Position numbers and translations under genes: made by a program. Under the pieces are notes generated by a model. That model did no database searches. It was given only the letters and a program-made list of their open reading frames with translations, and was not told the DNA's origin. Positions 8,198 to 18,514 of a stretch of 48,984 nucleotides of DNA are shown in pieces. The stretch lies in the NCBI GenBank assembly GCA_903892565.1, contig CAITIX010000280.1:1-48984 (forward strand). Reading direction: 5' to 3'. How positions within the stretch are numbered: position 1 is the stretch's first letter; each line of letters starts with the position of its first letter. This stretch comes from an uncultured Acidobacteriia bacterium. GTDB lineage: Bacteria; Acidobacteriota; Terriglobia; Bryobacterales; Bryobacteraceae.

Positions 8198-9282
8198 TGG
8201 CCCGCATCGGCGTCAATGCGCTCTATCTGATTCCCGGCGGCGTCGGTGGCACCGAAATCTACTTACGAGAGCTGCTTGCGGCACTTGCCCGCATCGATGC
8301 AACAAACGAATACTTCCTCTTTACGAACCTCGAGGCAGGCGAAGATCTGGTTCCGAAGCAGCGGAACTTCCATTGGAAGCCGCAATCCGTACAGGCGACT
8401 TCTCGGCCGAAGCGCATCCTGTGGGAGCAGATCAGGCTTCCCCTGGCGGCGTGGCGATGCGATGTAGACGTATTGCTGAACCCCGGATTCACGGCACCCA
8501 TCGTCACTTCGTGCCCCAACGTGACGGTCTTTCACGACTTGCAGCACAAGCGCCATCCGGAATACTTTCGGTGGTTCGATCTACCTTTTTGGAAATTGCT
8601 GCTATGGACTTCCGCGCATCGTGCGAGCCGCATCATCGCGGTCACGGAGGCCACTCGCGCAGACCTTCTGCGCTTCTATCGCGTCGCTCGCGAGCGCATT
8701 CACGTGGTGCATCACGGCGTAGATCCTGCATTCCTGAATTTACGTCGCGCCCGTATCGAGAAGTTTGTACTTTGTGTCTCCACCCTGCATCCGCACAAGA
8801 ATGTCGATCGCCTCGTTCGCGCCTATGCGCGAGAGAAGCGCGATTACAAACTCATTCTCGCGGGAATGCGCGGCTTTCATGGGGATGTGATCGATCGTCT
8901 GATCGATGAATTAGGAATCCGCGATCGGGTTACATTGACAGGCTGGATCTCGCGCGCCCAGTTGTACGATTTGTATGATCGCGCTCTTGCGTGCGTATAT
9001 CCCTCTACGTTCGAGGGCTTCGGGATGCCCGCACTGGAGGCGATGGCCGCAGGTGTTCCTCTGCTGTGTTCGGAGATCCCGCCGCTGCGCGAAGTGGCCG
9101 GCGACGCAGCACTGTACTTTGATCCCTTGAATGAAGATGCACTGGCGCAAGGCCTAACGCGCATCGTATCCGATGAAGCGCTTCGCACCAAGCTGACTAC
9201 AGCCGGCCGCGAACGGGCGCGTTCGTTCACTTGGGAACGCACCGCGCAAGAAACGCTTGCTGTTCTCCTGGCAAAGTCTTAA
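8197..9282 (+). CDS. Glycosyltransferase family 4 (GT-B fold)
   Basis: A 361-aa retaining GT-B transferase. The N-terminus MARIGVNALYLIPGGVGGTE has the glycine-rich acceptor loop. The C-terminal half carries VSTLHPHKNVDRLVRAY and the nucleotide-sugar site EGFGMPALEAMAAGVP, an EX7E-type motif, followed by LREVAGDAALYFDP. It likely adds mannose or a related hexose from a GDP or UDP donor on the cytoplasmic side, as the last gene of the glycan block. Its ATG shares a base with the stop of the preceding gene (TAATG). It converges on dapD with only 11 bp between the stop codons, and no terminator is visible there. Confidence 0.88.
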   Translation: MARIGVNALYLIPGGVGGTEIYLRELLAALARIDATNEYFLFTNLEAGEDLVPKQRNFHWKPQSVQATSRPKRILWEQIRLPLAAWRCDVDVLLNPGFTAPIVTSCPNVTVFHDLQHKRHPEYFRWFDLPFWKLLLWTSAHRASRIIAVTEATRADLLRFYRVARERIHVVHHGVDPAFLNLRRARIEKFVLCVSTLHPHKNVDRLVRAYAREKRDYKLILAGMRGFHGDVIDRLIDELGIRDRVTLTGWISRAQLYDLYDRALACVYPSTFEGFGMPALEAMAAGVPLLCSEIPPLREVAGDAALYFDPLNEDALAQGLTRIVSDEALRTKLTTAGRERARSFTWERTAQETLAVLLAKS

Positions 9283-9293
9283 CGGGCCAAGTC

Positions 9294-10130
9294 CTAGCGC
9301 AGTAAATGTTCGAGCTGCACGCGCGCGTCGGTCTTGCTATCGCGATACTTCACGATCACTGGCGTATAGAGCGATATGTTCCACTCTTTGCCCTTACCTT
9401 GCGTAATCGCACGAGAGCCCGCGACGACAACCGCATCCTCGGGGATCACTAGCGGCTCGTCACCCTTCGCGGTCAGGATTTCGCCGCGCACCAGATCGTA
9501 CACGGGCGTCGAGCGCGTGAGGATCGTCCCGCTGCCAAGCACTGCGCGCTTTTTCACGACCGTACCTTCGTACACGCCGCAGTTACCGCCCACCATAACA
9601 TCGTCTTCGATGATCACAGGCATCGCACCCACCGGCTCCAGCACGCCGCCGATTTGTGCAGCGGCCGAGATGTGGCAATTCTTGCCAATCTGCGCGCAGC
9701 TTCCCACGAGCGCATGTGAATCCACCATCGTTCCATCGCCGACCCACGCTCCGACGTTGATATACATCGGCGGCATGCAGGTAACGCCTTTGCCGAGGTA
9801 ACAACCATCGCGGACGCTGGAGCCTCCCGGCACGATGCGCACTCCGCTATCGAGAGCGATGCGCTTCACCGGCCACGTCGCTTTGTCATAGAACGGCTGA
9901 CGCGCCGGATCAATCGACATATCCACCACCGTGCCCAGACGCATTCCGAGCAAGATACCTTTCTTCACCCAGGCATTCACGCGCCAGCCGGTGGCGGTGG
10001 AAGGATCGGGCTCCGCCGAACGGATATGCCCTTCATTCAGCGCCTGCTTGAATTGCGCGAACAACGCAAAATGTTCTTCCGTGTAGGCGGACGGTTTGTT
10101 GTCGAATACTGCTTCAATTTGTTTCTGCAT
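9294..10130 (-). CDS. dapD: Tetrahydrodipicolinate N-succinyltransferase
   Basis: Uses succinyl-CoA to succinylate tetrahydrodipicolinate in the diaminopimelate (peptidoglycan/lysine) pathway. The protein is 278 aa, the usual DapD length. After a helical N-terminus, the left-handed beta helix is visible as hexapeptide-like stretches in residues ~100-220. Diagnostic segments include [20 protein letters not shown] and VEP-type loops such as [16 protein letters not shown]. It begins 13 nt after dapA. The spacer shows no convincing Shine-Dalgarno sequence, but ATG is the natural start ([12 protein letters not shown]). It is last in the dapE-asd-dapB-dapA-dapD cluster. Confidence 0.93.
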   Translation of the reverse strand: MQKQIEAVFDNKPSAYTEEHFALFAQFKQALNEGHIRSAEPDPSTATGWRVNAWVKKGILLGMRLGTVVDMSIDPARQPFYDKATWPVKRIALDSGVRIVPGGSSVRDGCYLGKGVTCMPPMYINVGAWVGDGTMVDSHALVGSCAQIGKNCHISAAAQIGGVLEPVGAMPVIIEDDVMVGGNCGVYEGTVVKKRAVLGSGTILTRSTPVYDLVRGEILTAKGDEPLVIPEDAVVVAGSRAITQGKGKEWNISLYTPVIVKYRDSKTDARVQLEHLLR

Positions 10131-10143
10131 TTGGAATATGGGT

Positions 10144-11058
10144 TCAGTCTGCGTGCGTGCTGCGGCTGGCCGCGACGGACACGGGAAGAAGCCCAGCGGA
10201 CTTCAGCACAGCTTCGATCTTCGCTTGATTCTGCGGTTGCGGAGGACACATCGGCAAACGATACGCCGGTTCGATCAGGCCCATCATGGCCAGCGCCGTT
10301 TTCACCGGAATCGGATTGGACTCCACAAAATTGATGTCCATCAAGGGCAGCCACTGTTTTTGCATGGCGCGGGCCCCGGCGAAATCGCCCTTCATTGCCA
10401 GATTCGTGAGCTTGGTCATCTCTGCGGGGATTTCGTTCGACGCCACCGAGATCAATCCACAGCCGCCGAGCGAAATGAGCGGAATCGTGAGCGCATCATC
10501 GCCCGACAGAATCGCGAAATTCGCGGGCATGTTATGACACACCGCCGCCATCTGCCCGATGTTGCCCGACGCTTCCTTAACGCCCACAATGTTGTCGATC
10601 TCCGACAAGCGCTTCAGTGTCGTTGTTTCCACGTTCACGCCGGTGCGTCCCTGCACGTTGTAAACAATCACAGGGACCTGCACGGCACCGGCGATTGCTT
10701 TGTAGTGCTGATACAGGCCTTCCTGCGTGGGCTTGTTGTAATACGGGGTCACCGAAAGGATCCCGTCGACGCCCATGCGCTGCAGTTCGTGCGCGAGCTC
10801 GATCACTTCCGACGTATTGTAGCCGCCGGCTCCGGCCACCACGGGGACTTTTCCTTTGGCAACTTCGAGCGTGATTTCGACCACGCGGAGATGTTCGGCG
10901 CGCGTCAGAGTCGGGCTTTCGCCCGTGGTACCGCAAGGGACCAGGAAATCGATACCGGCTTGCACCTGACGTTCGACTAAGCGCCGCATCGCGGCTTCGT
11001 CGAGCGAGAGATCCTTGCGAAACGGAGTAATGAGTGCGGTTCCACAACCCTTAAACAT
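10144..11058 (-). CDS. dapA: 4-hydroxy-tetrahydrodipicolinate synthase
   Basis: Condenses pyruvate with aspartate semialdehyde, the first committed step toward diaminopimelate and lysine. The 304-aa protein is a TIM-barrel class I aldolase. It shows the carboxylate-binding [11 protein letters not shown], the tyrosine motif [12 protein letters not shown], and the Schiff-base lysine in [16 protein letters not shown] is also typical. ATG at 11058 is preceded by AGAGGT in the end of dapB, 5 nt away, so the ribosome binding site overlaps the dapB stop codon. The last ~20 residues are a low-complexity tail. It may be feedback-regulated by lysine, but the sequence alone does not decide this. Confidence 0.94.
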   Translation of the reverse strand: MFKGCGTALITPFRKDLSLDEAAMRRLVERQVQAGIDFLVPCGTTGESPTLTRAEHLRVVEITLEVAKGKVPVVAGAGGYNTSEVIELAHELQRMGVDGILSVTPYYNKPTQEGLYQHYKAIAGAVQVPVIVYNVQGRTGVNVETTTLKRLSEIDNIVGVKEASGNIGQMAAVCHNMPANFAILSGDDALTIPLISLGGCGLISVASNEIPAEMTKLTNLAMKGDFAGARAMQKQWLPLMDINFVESNPIPVKTALAMMGLIEPAYRLPMCPPQPQNQAKIEAVLKSAGLLPVSVAASRSTHAD

Positions 11059-11063
11059 GACAT

Positions 11064-11738
11064 CTACCTCTTGGGAAACAGTACGTCGCTAAATTCAAAC
11101 ACGCCTTGCTTGCCGACAATCCATTGTGCGGCCTTCAATGCCCCGCGCGCGAAACCCTCGCGGCTGCGCGCTGCATGCCGCAGCGTGATGGTATCGGCCG
11201 CGGAATCGAAACCAATTTCGTGCGTTCCAGGATGCCGGCCCGCGCGATTGCTGCTGACATCGATATTGCGCGGATACCCTGCGGCCTTCATATCTTCCAC
11301 CAACTTCAACATGGTGCCCGAAGGAGCATCCTTCTTCGTATCGTGATGGATCTCCCAAGCCCACGCGCCGTAGCTGGGCTCATCGGCCATCAAGCGGGCC
11401 GCTTCCTGCACAAGGCGGAAGAACACGTTGACGCCGATGGAAAAATTCGGACTCCAGACCATGCCCGTTTTATTCCGCGCGATCGCCGCCTCCACGCGCT
11501 CCCGTTCCGCGAGCCACCCGGTTGTGCCCACGACTGTGGGCACTTTCAGCGCCGCCAGCTTTTCGATATTCGCGACGGCAGCCTCTGGAGTCGTGAACTC
11601 GATGGCGACGTCCGCCCCGGCGGCTTTGGTGATGTCGTCATCGACATCGACGCACGCATGGACCGTGAAGCCGTACTCCGGAGCAAGCTGTTCGATCAGC
11701 TTGCCCATCTTTCCGTAACCGACGAGCGCGAGTTTCAT
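11064..11738 (-). CDS. dapB: 4-hydroxy-tetrahydrodipicolinate reductase
   Basis: NAD(P)H-dependent reductase following DapA. The N-terminal Rossmann motif is MKLALVGYGKMGKLIE. EIHHDTKKDAPSGT carries the catalytic histidine pair and substrate-binding region. SNRAGRHPGTHEIGF is also conserved. At 224 aa it is shorter than the ~270 aa enterobacterial enzyme and matches the short DapB form seen in several phyla. It lies 4 nt after asd and 5 nt before dapA, which indicates one transcript. Confidence 0.92.
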   Translation of the reverse strand: MKLALVGYGKMGKLIEQLAPEYGFTVHACVDVDDDITKAAGADVAIEFTTPEAAVANIEKLAALKVPTVVGTTGWLAERERVEAAIARNKTGMVWSPNFSIGVNVFFRLVQEAARLMADEPSYGAWAWEIHHDTKKDAPSGTMLKLVEDMKAAGYPRNIDVSSNRAGRHPGTHEIGFDSAADTITLRHAARSREGFARGALKAAQWIVGKQGVFEFSDVLFPKR

Positions 11739-11742
11739 GCGA

Positions 11743-12786
11743 TTACTTTGTTACTGCTTTGCCGAGCCAGCCGCGTTCGACCATTACTTCGGCGATCTGC
11801 ACGGCGTTCAACGCCGCACCCTTCAACAACTGGTCGCCGGCCACAAACATACTGATCGATTTTCCGCTCGGATCGCTGAGATCCTGGCGAATGCGGCCAA
11901 CAAGAACATCGCCCTGACCAGAGGCGTCCTTGGGCATGGGGAAGTAATTCTTTTCCATATCGTCGACCAGTTTGACGCCCGGCGCGTCCTTGAGAATCGC
12001 ACGGACTTCGGCCGGAGTGATGGGGCGCTCGCATTCAAACGTCAGTGATTCGGAGTGCGCACGCAACACGGGAACGCGCACGCACGTCGCGCTGATGCGG
12101 ATATCCGGATCGTTGAAAATCTTGCGCGTCTCCTTGATCATCTTCGTTTCTTCTTCGTTGTAGCCGGTCTCCGGATCAATCTTCGAGTTGTGGCTAAACA
12201 GGTTGAACGCGTAAGGATGAGGCAACACGGTATTTTTGTATTCGCGATTTTCCAGATGCGCACGCGTAGATTCGCGCAACTCTTCCATCGCCGCCGCGCC
12301 CGCGCCCGAGGCCGCCTGATAGGTCGATGCGATCAAGCGGTGCACGCGGTTTTTCTGATGAATGGGCCATATCGGCACGATGCCGATAATGGTGGAGCAA
12401 TTCGGATTCGCGATGATACCCTTGTGCTGCAGGATCGCTTCAGGATTAATCTCGGGAATCACGAGCGGAACCGTCGGGTCCATGCGGAAGGCCGAGGAAT
12501 TATCCACAACGACCGCTCCGGCCTTCGCCGCGATGGGACCGAACTTCTTGGAGATCGATCCGCCCGCGCTGAAGAAGGCGACGTCGACATTGTCGAAACT
12601 CTTCTCGGTAAGTTCTTCGACGACGATGTCGCGCCCTCGGAACTTCATCGTCTTGCCGGCGGAACGCGCCGAAGCTAGCAGCTTCAACTCAGAGATCGGG
12701 AAGTTGCGTTCCTCTAAACATTGCAAAAACTCAACGCCGACGGCGCCGGTGGCTCCGGCAATCGCTACTCGATAATGGTTGCTCAT
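11743..12786 (-). CDS. asd: Aspartate-semialdehyde dehydrogenase
   Basis: Reduces aspartyl phosphate to aspartate semialdehyde, the substrate of DapA. Starting at MSNHYRVAIAGATGAVG, the NADP-binding GATGAVG lies at residues 11-17. The catalytic cysteine is in ANPNCSTI (C130). ASTYQAASGAG and the late block ISATCVRVPVLRAHSE are typical of the family. A longer frame extends upstream to 13008, but its first 74 residues have no family similarity and lie inside dapE. The ATG at 12786 overlaps the dapE stop as ATGA, so 12786 was chosen. Length from there is 347 aa, as usual. Confidence 0.94.
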   Translation of the reverse strand: MSNHYRVAIAGATGAVGVEFLQCLEERNFPISELKLLASARSAGKTMKFRGRDIVVEELTEKSFDNVDVAFFSAGGSISKKFGPIAAKAGAVVVDNSSAFRMDPTVPLVIPEINPEAILQHKGIIANPNCSTIIGIVPIWPIHQKNRVHRLIASTYQAASGAGAAAMEELRESTRAHLENREYKNTVLPHPYAFNLFSHNSKIDPETGYNEEETKMIKETRKIFNDPDIRISATCVRVPVLRAHSESLTFECERPITPAEVRAILKDAPGVKLVDDMEKNYFPMPKDASGQGDVLVGRIRQDLSDPSGKSISMFVAGDQLLKGAALNAVQIAEVMVERGWLGKAVTK

Positions 12787-13790
12787 AGTGATAGTAATTT
12801 CCTTGCCAGGTCTTGATAGGTTTGGACCGCGGCCGCCAGTTCGCGTTTCGGAATGCGTTCCTCCGAAGTGTGCGCGACGTGGATCGATCCCGGTCCGAAT
12901 AAATACGGTTGTCCCCAGGCGCCTTGAAACGCCGGGATATCGGTGGTGTAGGAAACGATGGACGTTTCGAATCCAGCTACTGCACCCAAATGCACGGCCG
13001 GGATACACAATACTTCGCGGGCCGTGGCTGACGACCCCGCCGCTTCTTCAATCGCTTTGCGTGTGGCGTTGCCGTCGTCCACCAAACGAATGAAGACTTC
13101 CGCTTTGGCGTGATCCGGGATCACGTTGGGGGCGCGGCCGCCCTGAATAGTTCCGATGTTGAGCGTACTCGCGCCAAGCACCGGATCCACAGGCAACGCG
13201 ACCTTGCGAATGCGTTCTAGAGCATCGAGCAATCTTTCAATCGCCGATTCCCCGAGATGCGGATACGCCGAGTGCGCCATTTTTCCCGTGGCGACGATTT
13301 CGAAGCGCAGCGCGCCCTTCGAACCGAGCGCGAGCTTGCTTTCCGTGGGCTCGCCGTTAATCACAAAGCGGCTGCCGCGCGGATCTTTCCCTGCCGCGTA
13401 AGCACCCGCGCTGTTGCGTTCTTCTCCCACCACGAACAGCACGCCCACGCGACGCTCTCCGCTTTCGATCAACGCCTCGAGCGCCAGCAGCATGGCCGCG
13501 ATGATGCCCTTCGTGTCACAGGCGCCGCGTCCCCAGATGAATTCGTCGTCTTCGCGGGATGCGAAAAAGGGAGGCACAGTGTCCATGTGAGTGGAGAAGG
13601 TGACGACCGGAGCGTCCCAATAGGCCAGCACATTGTAACGATGCGGCTCCACTTCTATGCGTTCGACGTGTCCGCCTGTGCGCGACGCGAGCTTCGCCAA
13701 ATAGTCGGACAAAAACACGCCGACCTGCTCCTCGTTAGGAGTGACGGAGTCGATATCGACAAGTGCGCGCGTCAGCTCAAAGACGTTCAT
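12783..13790 (-). CDS. dapE: M20 peptidase, probable succinyl-diaminopimelate desuccinylase
   Basis: A 335-aa binuclear zinc amidohydrolase. The first metal and catalytic region is STHMDTVPPFF, followed by WGRGACDTKG and the catalytic glutamate in VVGEERNSAG. The dimerisation (lid) domain sits at about residues 160-260. Family members include DapE and ArgE. The neighbours asd, dapB, dapA and dapD make DapE, releasing succinate and LL-diaminopimelate, the best reading. It is first in the operon. A TACAGT hexamer lies just upstream, but only 3 nt from the ATG, so the promoter is uncertain. No lysine riboswitch was recognised upstream. Confidence 0.83.
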   Translation of the reverse strand: MNVFELTRALVDIDSVTPNEEQVGVFLSDYLAKLASRTGGHVERIEVEPHRYNVLAYWDAPVVTFSTHMDTVPPFFASREDDEFIWGRGACDTKGIIAAMLLALEALIESGERRVGVLFVVGEERNSAGAYAAGKDPRGSRFVINGEPTESKLALGSKGALRFEIVATGKMAHSAYPHLGESAIERLLDALERIRKVALPVDPVLGASTLNIGTIQGGRAPNVIPDHAKAEVFIRLVDDGNATRKAIEEAAGSSATAREVLCIPAVHLGAVAGFETSIVSYTTDIPAFQGAWGQPYLFGPGSIHVAHTSEERIPKRELAAAVQTYQDLARKLLSL

Positions 13791-14136
13791 AAAACTGTAT
13801 GGATAGAGGAGGCGCCGTGGCAGTTGTACATGCCCCCGGCCAGGAGGGTCAAACGCTGGTTTGTACCACTACCCGATAGCGCTCCACTCCTTCGACCAAA
13901 CAGCTGCCGAAAGAATGACAGTGGACAGGTGTTAACCTTGCCCCCCAATCGCAACGCTCGAACCCATCGCAGCGATTTCGGCGAGGAAGCCCCTTTTACC
14001 CTGCGCTCCGGGATGTCGCCGGAACTACGCGCCGGGCTACTGATGGCCCCCGCTCCTCTACCAGAAATTCCAGGATAACACGACGCTGCTGTTTGGTCCT
14101 CACGGAGAGCGCGATTGCTAGGCATAATTGATAAAG
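13791..14136. other. 346-bp divergent intergenic region between dapE and the YihY-family gene
   Basis: No convincing gene is visible here. Open frames cross it on both strands, but they are composition-driven: one minus-strand frame of 112 codons (14125-13787) is Arg/Ser/Gly-rich and resembles nothing. The right end holds CATAAT at 14123-14128, a candidate -10 box for the YihY-family gene. The left end holds TACAGT on the minus strand at 13799-13794. No lysine riboswitch or strong terminator hairpin was recognised by eye. Confidence 0.5.
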
Positions 14137-15027
14137 ATGAATACCGTTCCCCGGCTTTACGTCGGCGACACAGGATTTCTCGCGCGCTTTTGGAGCTTGC
14201 TGCAAGAAGCGTTCGTCGGGCTCTATAGCGACGGCTGCCTTGCCATCGCCAAAGGTGCCGCGTATTCTGCAGTACTGGCCTTCTTTCCGGTGCTGACGAC
14301 GCTCGCGTCGCTGCTCGTGCAGGCGAATGCCGAAGCCGTATCCCGTATCGTGGTTCGCTTGCTGTACGATGTTGTCCCGCCGGGCACGGAAGACGTGGTG
14401 CGTGGATTATTCAACGTTCACGGAAAGCGCCCCACACTTCTGCCGATTGTCGCCGTCATCCTTGCAACGTGGGCCGGATCCGGCGTCATGATCAGCCTCA
14501 TGGAAGGCTTCCGCGCCGTGTACCGAATCCCCAGCGGACGCTCCATCGTCCAGGAGCGCGTCGTCGCGATGCTGCTCGTCGTCGGCGCGTCCATCCCCTT
14601 ACTAGGAGCCTCCACGTTGTTGGTTTTCGGAGGACGCGCGCAGACATGGCTGATGACAACGCTGGGATTCATGGAAGATTATCGCGACCTGCGCGGATGG
14701 GTACGGCTCCTGTGGCAGCTCCTGAGCTTCATCATTGCGGCCGGGGCCATGATCCTCACAACGTCTCTGATTTACCACGTGGGCCCGAATCGCAAGCATA
14801 CGTTCGGCAGCGTTGTGCCCGGAGCGGTTCTGGCCACGGCACTTTGGTCCGCCGCAACCTTGGGCGTCGCCTGGTATTTCCGGCACATCACGGATTACAA
14901 CGTGCTTTATGGCAGCGTCGGCGCAGGGCTCGCCTTGTTGGTCTGGAGCTATGTTCTTGCCGTGATTGCACTGTTCGGGTGCGAGTTCAATGCCGCAGTG
15001 GAACGAAACTCTCGCGACGACTCGTAA
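14137..15027 (+). CDS. YihY/BrkB family membrane protein
   Basis: Inner-membrane protein of 296 aa with about six hydrophobic segments. The family signature [20 protein letters not shown] lies in the first segment, and the family-typical [19 protein letters not shown] is near the C-terminus, followed by [10 protein letters not shown]. YihY/BrkB proteins are of uncertain function; older claims of RNase BN activity were reassigned to another protein. A TTG start three codons upstream (14128) is possible. ATG at 14137 was preferred because CATAAT ends 8 nt before it, consistent with a leaderless start. The next gene follows after 38 nt. Confidence 0.85.
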   Translation: MNTVPRLYVGDTGFLARFWSLLQEAFVGLYSDGCLAIAKGAAYSAVLAFFPVLTTLASLLVQANAEAVSRIVVRLLYDVVPPGTEDVVRGLFNVHGKRPTLLPIVAVILATWAGSGVMISLMEGFRAVYRIPSGRSIVQERVVAMLLVVGASIPLLGASTLLVFGGRAQTWLMTTLGFMEDYRDLRGWVRLLWQLLSFIIAAGAMILTTSLIYHVGPNRKHTFGSVVPGAVLATALWSAATLGVAWYFRHITDYNVLYGSVGAGLALLVWSYVLAVIALFGCEFNAAVERNSRDDS

Positions 15028-15065
15028 GGTCCTCCGTGGCCCTCGACTTGCTGGATAGTTCACTT

Positions 15066-17444
15066 ATGACCGATCTTGTTCCGCATGTGACGTCCCTCGA
15101 GCTGAATCAAATCGACGCCTGGTGGCGCGCGGCCAACTATTTGTCCATCGGGCAGATTTATCTCTACGCGAATCCCTTGTTAACCGAGCCGTTACGCCGC
15201 GAACATATTAAGCCCCGATTGCTCGGCCACTGGGGTACCACTCCGGGCCTCAATTTCATTTACGCCCACGCGAATCGCCTGATTACGAAATACGATCTCA
15301 ACATGATTTACGTCTGTGGCCCGGGCCACGGAGGTCCGGGCATGGTCGCAAATACATGGCTGGAGGGGACCTACAGCGAATTCTTCCCCAACATCACGCG
15401 CGATGCCGAGGGCATGGTGCGGCTGTTTACGCAGTTCTCCTTCCCCGGCGGTATCCCGAGCCACGCCGCGCCGGAAACTCCAGGATCCATCCACGAAGGC
15501 GGGGAGCTCGGCTATTCCCTGCTGCACGCCTACGGGGCCGTGTTTGATAATCCCGAACTCATTGCGTGCTGCGTGGTCGGCGATGGCGAGGCGGAAACCG
15601 GAGCGCTCGCCACCAGTTGGCATTCCAACAAGTTTCTCGATCCCGTCTGCGACGGCGCGGTGCTGCCCATTTTGCACTTGAATGGATACAAGATTGCCGG
15701 GCCCACCGTGCTGGCGCGCATTCCCCAGGAGGAATTGGCTTCCCTTCTCACGGGCTGCGGCTACCGACCATATTTCGTCGAAGGTCACGATCCAGAGCTG
15801 ATGCACCATGTCATGGCGATGACGTTTGAAACCGCGATCCTCGAGATCCGTGAAATCCAGCGCAAAGCGCGCGCCGAAGGATTTGTGGAGCGCCCTGCGT
15901 GGCCGATGATCGTCTTGGTATCGCCCAAAGGATGGACCGGTCCGAAGACCGTCGATGGATTGCCGTCTGAGGGCAGCTTCCGTTCGCATCAGATTCCGCT
16001 CGACATGTCGAAGCCTGAGCATGTCCCCATGCTCGAAGCCTGGATGCGGAGCTATCGGCCCGACGAACTCTTCGACGACCTCGGCCGCCCCATACCCGAA
16101 GTGGTGGAGTTGGCTCCGCACGGCACGCGGCGCATGGGCGCGAATCCTCACGCCAACGGCGGCCAACTGCTGCGGGACTTGGACATGCCGGATTTCCGCA
16201 AATACGCAGTGTCGATTTCAGCGCCCGGTGCAGATAAGGCCGAAGCGACGCGCGTGCTGGGGTGTTTCTTGCGCGACGTGATGAGCGCAAATGCGAACGC
16301 GAACAACTTCCGCGTGTTCGGTCCGGATGAAACGGCATCGAACCGATTGACGGCGCTTTTCGAAGATACAAATCGCACATCCACGGCGGTGATCCTACCC
16401 ACAGACGACCACATCGCGCCGGATGGCCGCGTAATGGAAGTTCTCAGCGAACACATGTGCGAAGGCTGGCTGGAGGGGTACCTGCTGACCGGCCGTCATG
16501 GATTCTTTTCCTGTTATGAAGCGTTCATCCACATCATCGATTCCATGTTCAACCAGCACGCCAAGTGGCTGAAGGTGTCGCGCGAAATCCCTTGGCGGAA
16601 GCCCATCGCGTCGTTGAACTATTTGCTGACGTCTCACGTGTGGCGCCAAGATCACAACGGCTTCAGTCATCAGGACCCCGGATTCATCGATCACGTCGTA
16701 AACAAGAAAGCCGACGTCGTGCGCGTGTATTTACCGCCGGATGCAAACACGCTCCTGGCCGTTGCGGATCATTGCTTGCGCAGCCGGCATTTTGTCAATG
16801 TGATCGTGGCCGGCAAGCAGCCCTCCCTGCAGTGGCTCGATATGGAGGCGGCAATTCGGCACTGCCAGGAAGGCCTGGGTGTGTGGGAATGGGCCAGCAA
16901 CGACGCGGGCGATCCGGACGTGGTCATGGCCTGCTGCGGCGATGTGCCGACGCTTGAAACTTTGGCCGCAGTGGATCTACTCCGGACGCATTTGCCCGCT
17001 TTGAAAATTCGCGTCGTGAACGTCGTCGACTTGATGGCACTGCAGCCCACCAGCGAGCATCCTCATGGATTATCGAGCGACGCGTTCGACGCCGTTTTCA
17101 CGAAAGATAAGCCCATCGTTTTCGCGTTTCACGGCTACCCTTGGTTGATCCATCGCCTGACCTACCGCCGCACGAATCATGACAACATGCACGTGCGCGG
17201 CTACAAGGAAGAGGGAACTACAACCACGCCATTTGACATGACCGTAATGAACGATCTGGATCGCTTCCACTTGGCGGGCGACGTTGTGGATCGCGTACCG
17301 GGCCTTGCGGCAACCGCAGCTCCCTTCAAAGCATTCCTGCGGAATCGTTTGATCGAACACAAACTCTATATCGCCAAACATGGCGACGACATGCCGGAGA
17401 TCCGCGACTGGACGTGGCCCGGCGGAGGGCCCTCCCGCCCGTGA
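15066..17444 (+). CDS. xfp: Xylulose-5-phosphate/fructose-6-phosphate phosphoketolase
   Basis: Thiamine-diphosphate enzyme cleaving xylulose-5-P (or fructose-6-P) with phosphate to acetyl-phosphate plus glyceraldehyde-3-P (or erythrose-4-P). From ATG 15066 it is 792 aa, the standard length. Signatures include [66 protein letters not shown], and GDGEAETG of the thiamine-diphosphate domain. The frame is open back to 14469, but that region is the shadow of the YihY gene. The GATAGT at 15054-15059 lies 6 nt before the ATG and may be a -10 box. The stop overlaps the acetate kinase start, so the two enzymes form a coupled acetyl-phosphate module. Confidence 0.95.
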   Translation: MTDLVPHVTSLELNQIDAWWRAANYLSIGQIYLYANPLLTEPLRREHIKPRLLGHWGTTPGLNFIYAHANRLITKYDLNMIYVCGPGHGGPGMVANTWLEGTYSEFFPNITRDAEGMVRLFTQFSFPGGIPSHAAPETPGSIHEGGELGYSLLHAYGAVFDNPELIACCVVGDGEAETGALATSWHSNKFLDPVCDGAVLPILHLNGYKIAGPTVLARIPQEELASLLTGCGYRPYFVEGHDPELMHHVMAMTFETAILEIREIQRKARAEGFVERPAWPMIVLVSPKGWTGPKTVDGLPSEGSFRSHQIPLDMSKPEHVPMLEAWMRSYRPDELFDDLGRPIPEVVELAPHGTRRMGANPHANGGQLLRDLDMPDFRKYAVSISAPGADKAEATRVLGCFLRDVMSANANANNFRVFGPDETASNRLTALFEDTNRTSTAVILPTDDHIAPDGRVMEVLSEHMCEGWLEGYLLTGRHGFFSCYEAFIHIIDSMFNQHAKWLKVSREIPWRKPIASLNYLLTSHVWRQDHNGFSHQDPGFIDHVVNKKADVVRVYLPPDANTLLAVADHCLRSRHFVNVIVAGKQPSLQWLDMEAAIRHCQEGLGVWEWASNDAGDPDVVMACCGDVPTLETLAAVDLLRTHLPALKIRVVNVVDLMALQPTSEHPHGLSSDAFDAVFTKDKPIVFAFHGYPWLIHRLTYRRTNHDNMHVRGYKEEGTTTTPFDMTVMNDLDRFHLAGDVVDRVPGLAATAAPFKAFLRNRLIEHKLYIAKHGDDMPEIRDWTWPGGGPSRP

Positions 17445-18514
17445 GAATCTTGACGCTCAACGCGGGATCCAGCAGCCTGAAGGCCCGCTGCGACCAGATC
17501 ACCGGCCCGCCTCCGTCCGATGCTCCGCAGCCGGAGTGGGCGGCTTCGCTGGAGAGAACTGGTACGGAAGCGGAATACGGAGATACGCTCACAAAGCTTT
17601 TGGCGTCCATTCCGGGCGCGGTCGACGCCGTTGGACATCGCATCGTGCACGGTGGGCCAATCCACGAAACGTCGCTCTTGACCAGCGACGTTGTGGAAAC
17701 GATTGCCTTGGCCTCGGCCTTCGCCCCCGAACACAATCGCCGGGCTTTAGAGGTCTTCGACGAAGCTCGCCGTTTTTTCGGCGAGAGCGTCCCGCAGGTC
17801 GCCGTGTTCGATACGGCGTTTCACGCGACGCTCACGCCCGCAGCCTACGTCTATCCGGGGCCCTATGCATGGCTCGAAGAAGGCATTCGTCGCTACGGAT
17901 TTCACGGCATCAGTCATCGCTACGCGTCGCGAACGGCAGCGAAGCTCTTGGGCGGCGAATCCTCTTCCCTCAAGCTTGTGACCTGTCACCTCGGCAATGG
18001 TGCTTCGCTCTCGGCAGTGCGCGGAGGAATTTCGATCGACACCACCATGGGATTCACGCCGCTCGAAGGGCTCATGATGGGCTCGCGCAGCGGCAGCCTC
18101 GATCCCGGCATTCTCGTCCATTTGATGCGGCGGCACGGCTACACGGCGGATGAGCTCGATCATCTGCTCAACGAAGAATCGGGCCTGCTCGGCGTTTCGG
18201 GCGTTTCGTCGGACATGCGCGACGTTCTGGCGGCGATGGACCAGGGAAACCCGCGCGCACGCCTGGCCTTCGACATCTATGCGCATCGTCTGACGCGCGA
18301 AATCGGCGGGATGATTGCGGTGCTTGGTGGAGTAGATGCGCTGGTCTTCACCGGCGGCATCGGAGAACATTGCGCACTCTTGCGCGACCGGATCGCCGAA
18401 CAATTCAAATTCCTGCACCCGCGGATTCTCGTGGTCCACGCGGAGGAGGAATGGGAAATCGCTCGCGAATGCTGGCTGCTCGTAAATGGGGAAACGCTTA
18501 CTTCGGGACGTTGA
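17441..18514 (+). CDS. ackA: Acetate kinase
   Basis: Converts the acetyl-phosphate made by the phosphoketolase to acetate with ATP formation. The ASKHA-fold signature [14 protein letters not shown] is at the N-terminus. [37 protein letters not shown] and FTGGIGEH are all present. GTG at 17441 was chosen: it overlaps the phosphoketolase stop as GTGA, has GGAGGG upstream at 17424-17429, and gives the family N-terminus. A GTG at 17414 would add a non-conserved MARRRALPP leader. At 357 aa it is shorter than the ~400-aa classical enzyme. Its end overlaps the convergent kinase gene by 17 bp. Confidence 0.93.
   Translation: MRILTLNAGSSSLKARCDQITGPPPSDAPQPEWAASLERTGTEAEYGDTLTKLLASIPGAVDAVGHRIVHGGPIHETSLLTSDVVETIALASAFAPEHNRRALEVFDEARRFFGESVPQVAVFDTAFHATLTPAAYVYPGPYAWLEEGIRRYGFHGISHRYASRTAAKLLGGESSSLKLVTCHLGNGASLSAVRGGISIDTTMGFTPLEGLMMGSRSGSLDPGILVHLMRRHGYTADELDHLLNEESGLLGVSGVSSDMRDVLAAMDQGNPRARLAFDIYAHRLTREIGGMIAVLGGVDALVFTGGIGEHCALLRDRIAEQFKFLHPRILVVHAEEEWEIARECWLLVNGETLTSGR

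Noticed and set aside
12787-13008. N-terminal extension of asd
   Set aside because: It lies within dapE and does not resemble the family. The internal ATG at 12786 gives the conserved GATGAVG start.
13791-13900. Lysine riboswitch upstream of dapE
   Set aside because: The reverse strand was read for L-box-like segments and none were recognised; the -10-like box is also very close to the ATG.
13787-14125. Minus-strand 112-codon open frame in the dapE-YihY intergenic region
   Set aside because: Arg/Ser/Gly-rich composition, no recognisable motif, no ribosome binding site, and overlap with the dapE start. It looks like a high-GC chance frame.
14469-15065. N-terminal extension of the phosphoketolase
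   Set aside because: It is the shadow frame of the YihY-family gene and is Arg-rich. The enzyme has its standard length from 15066.
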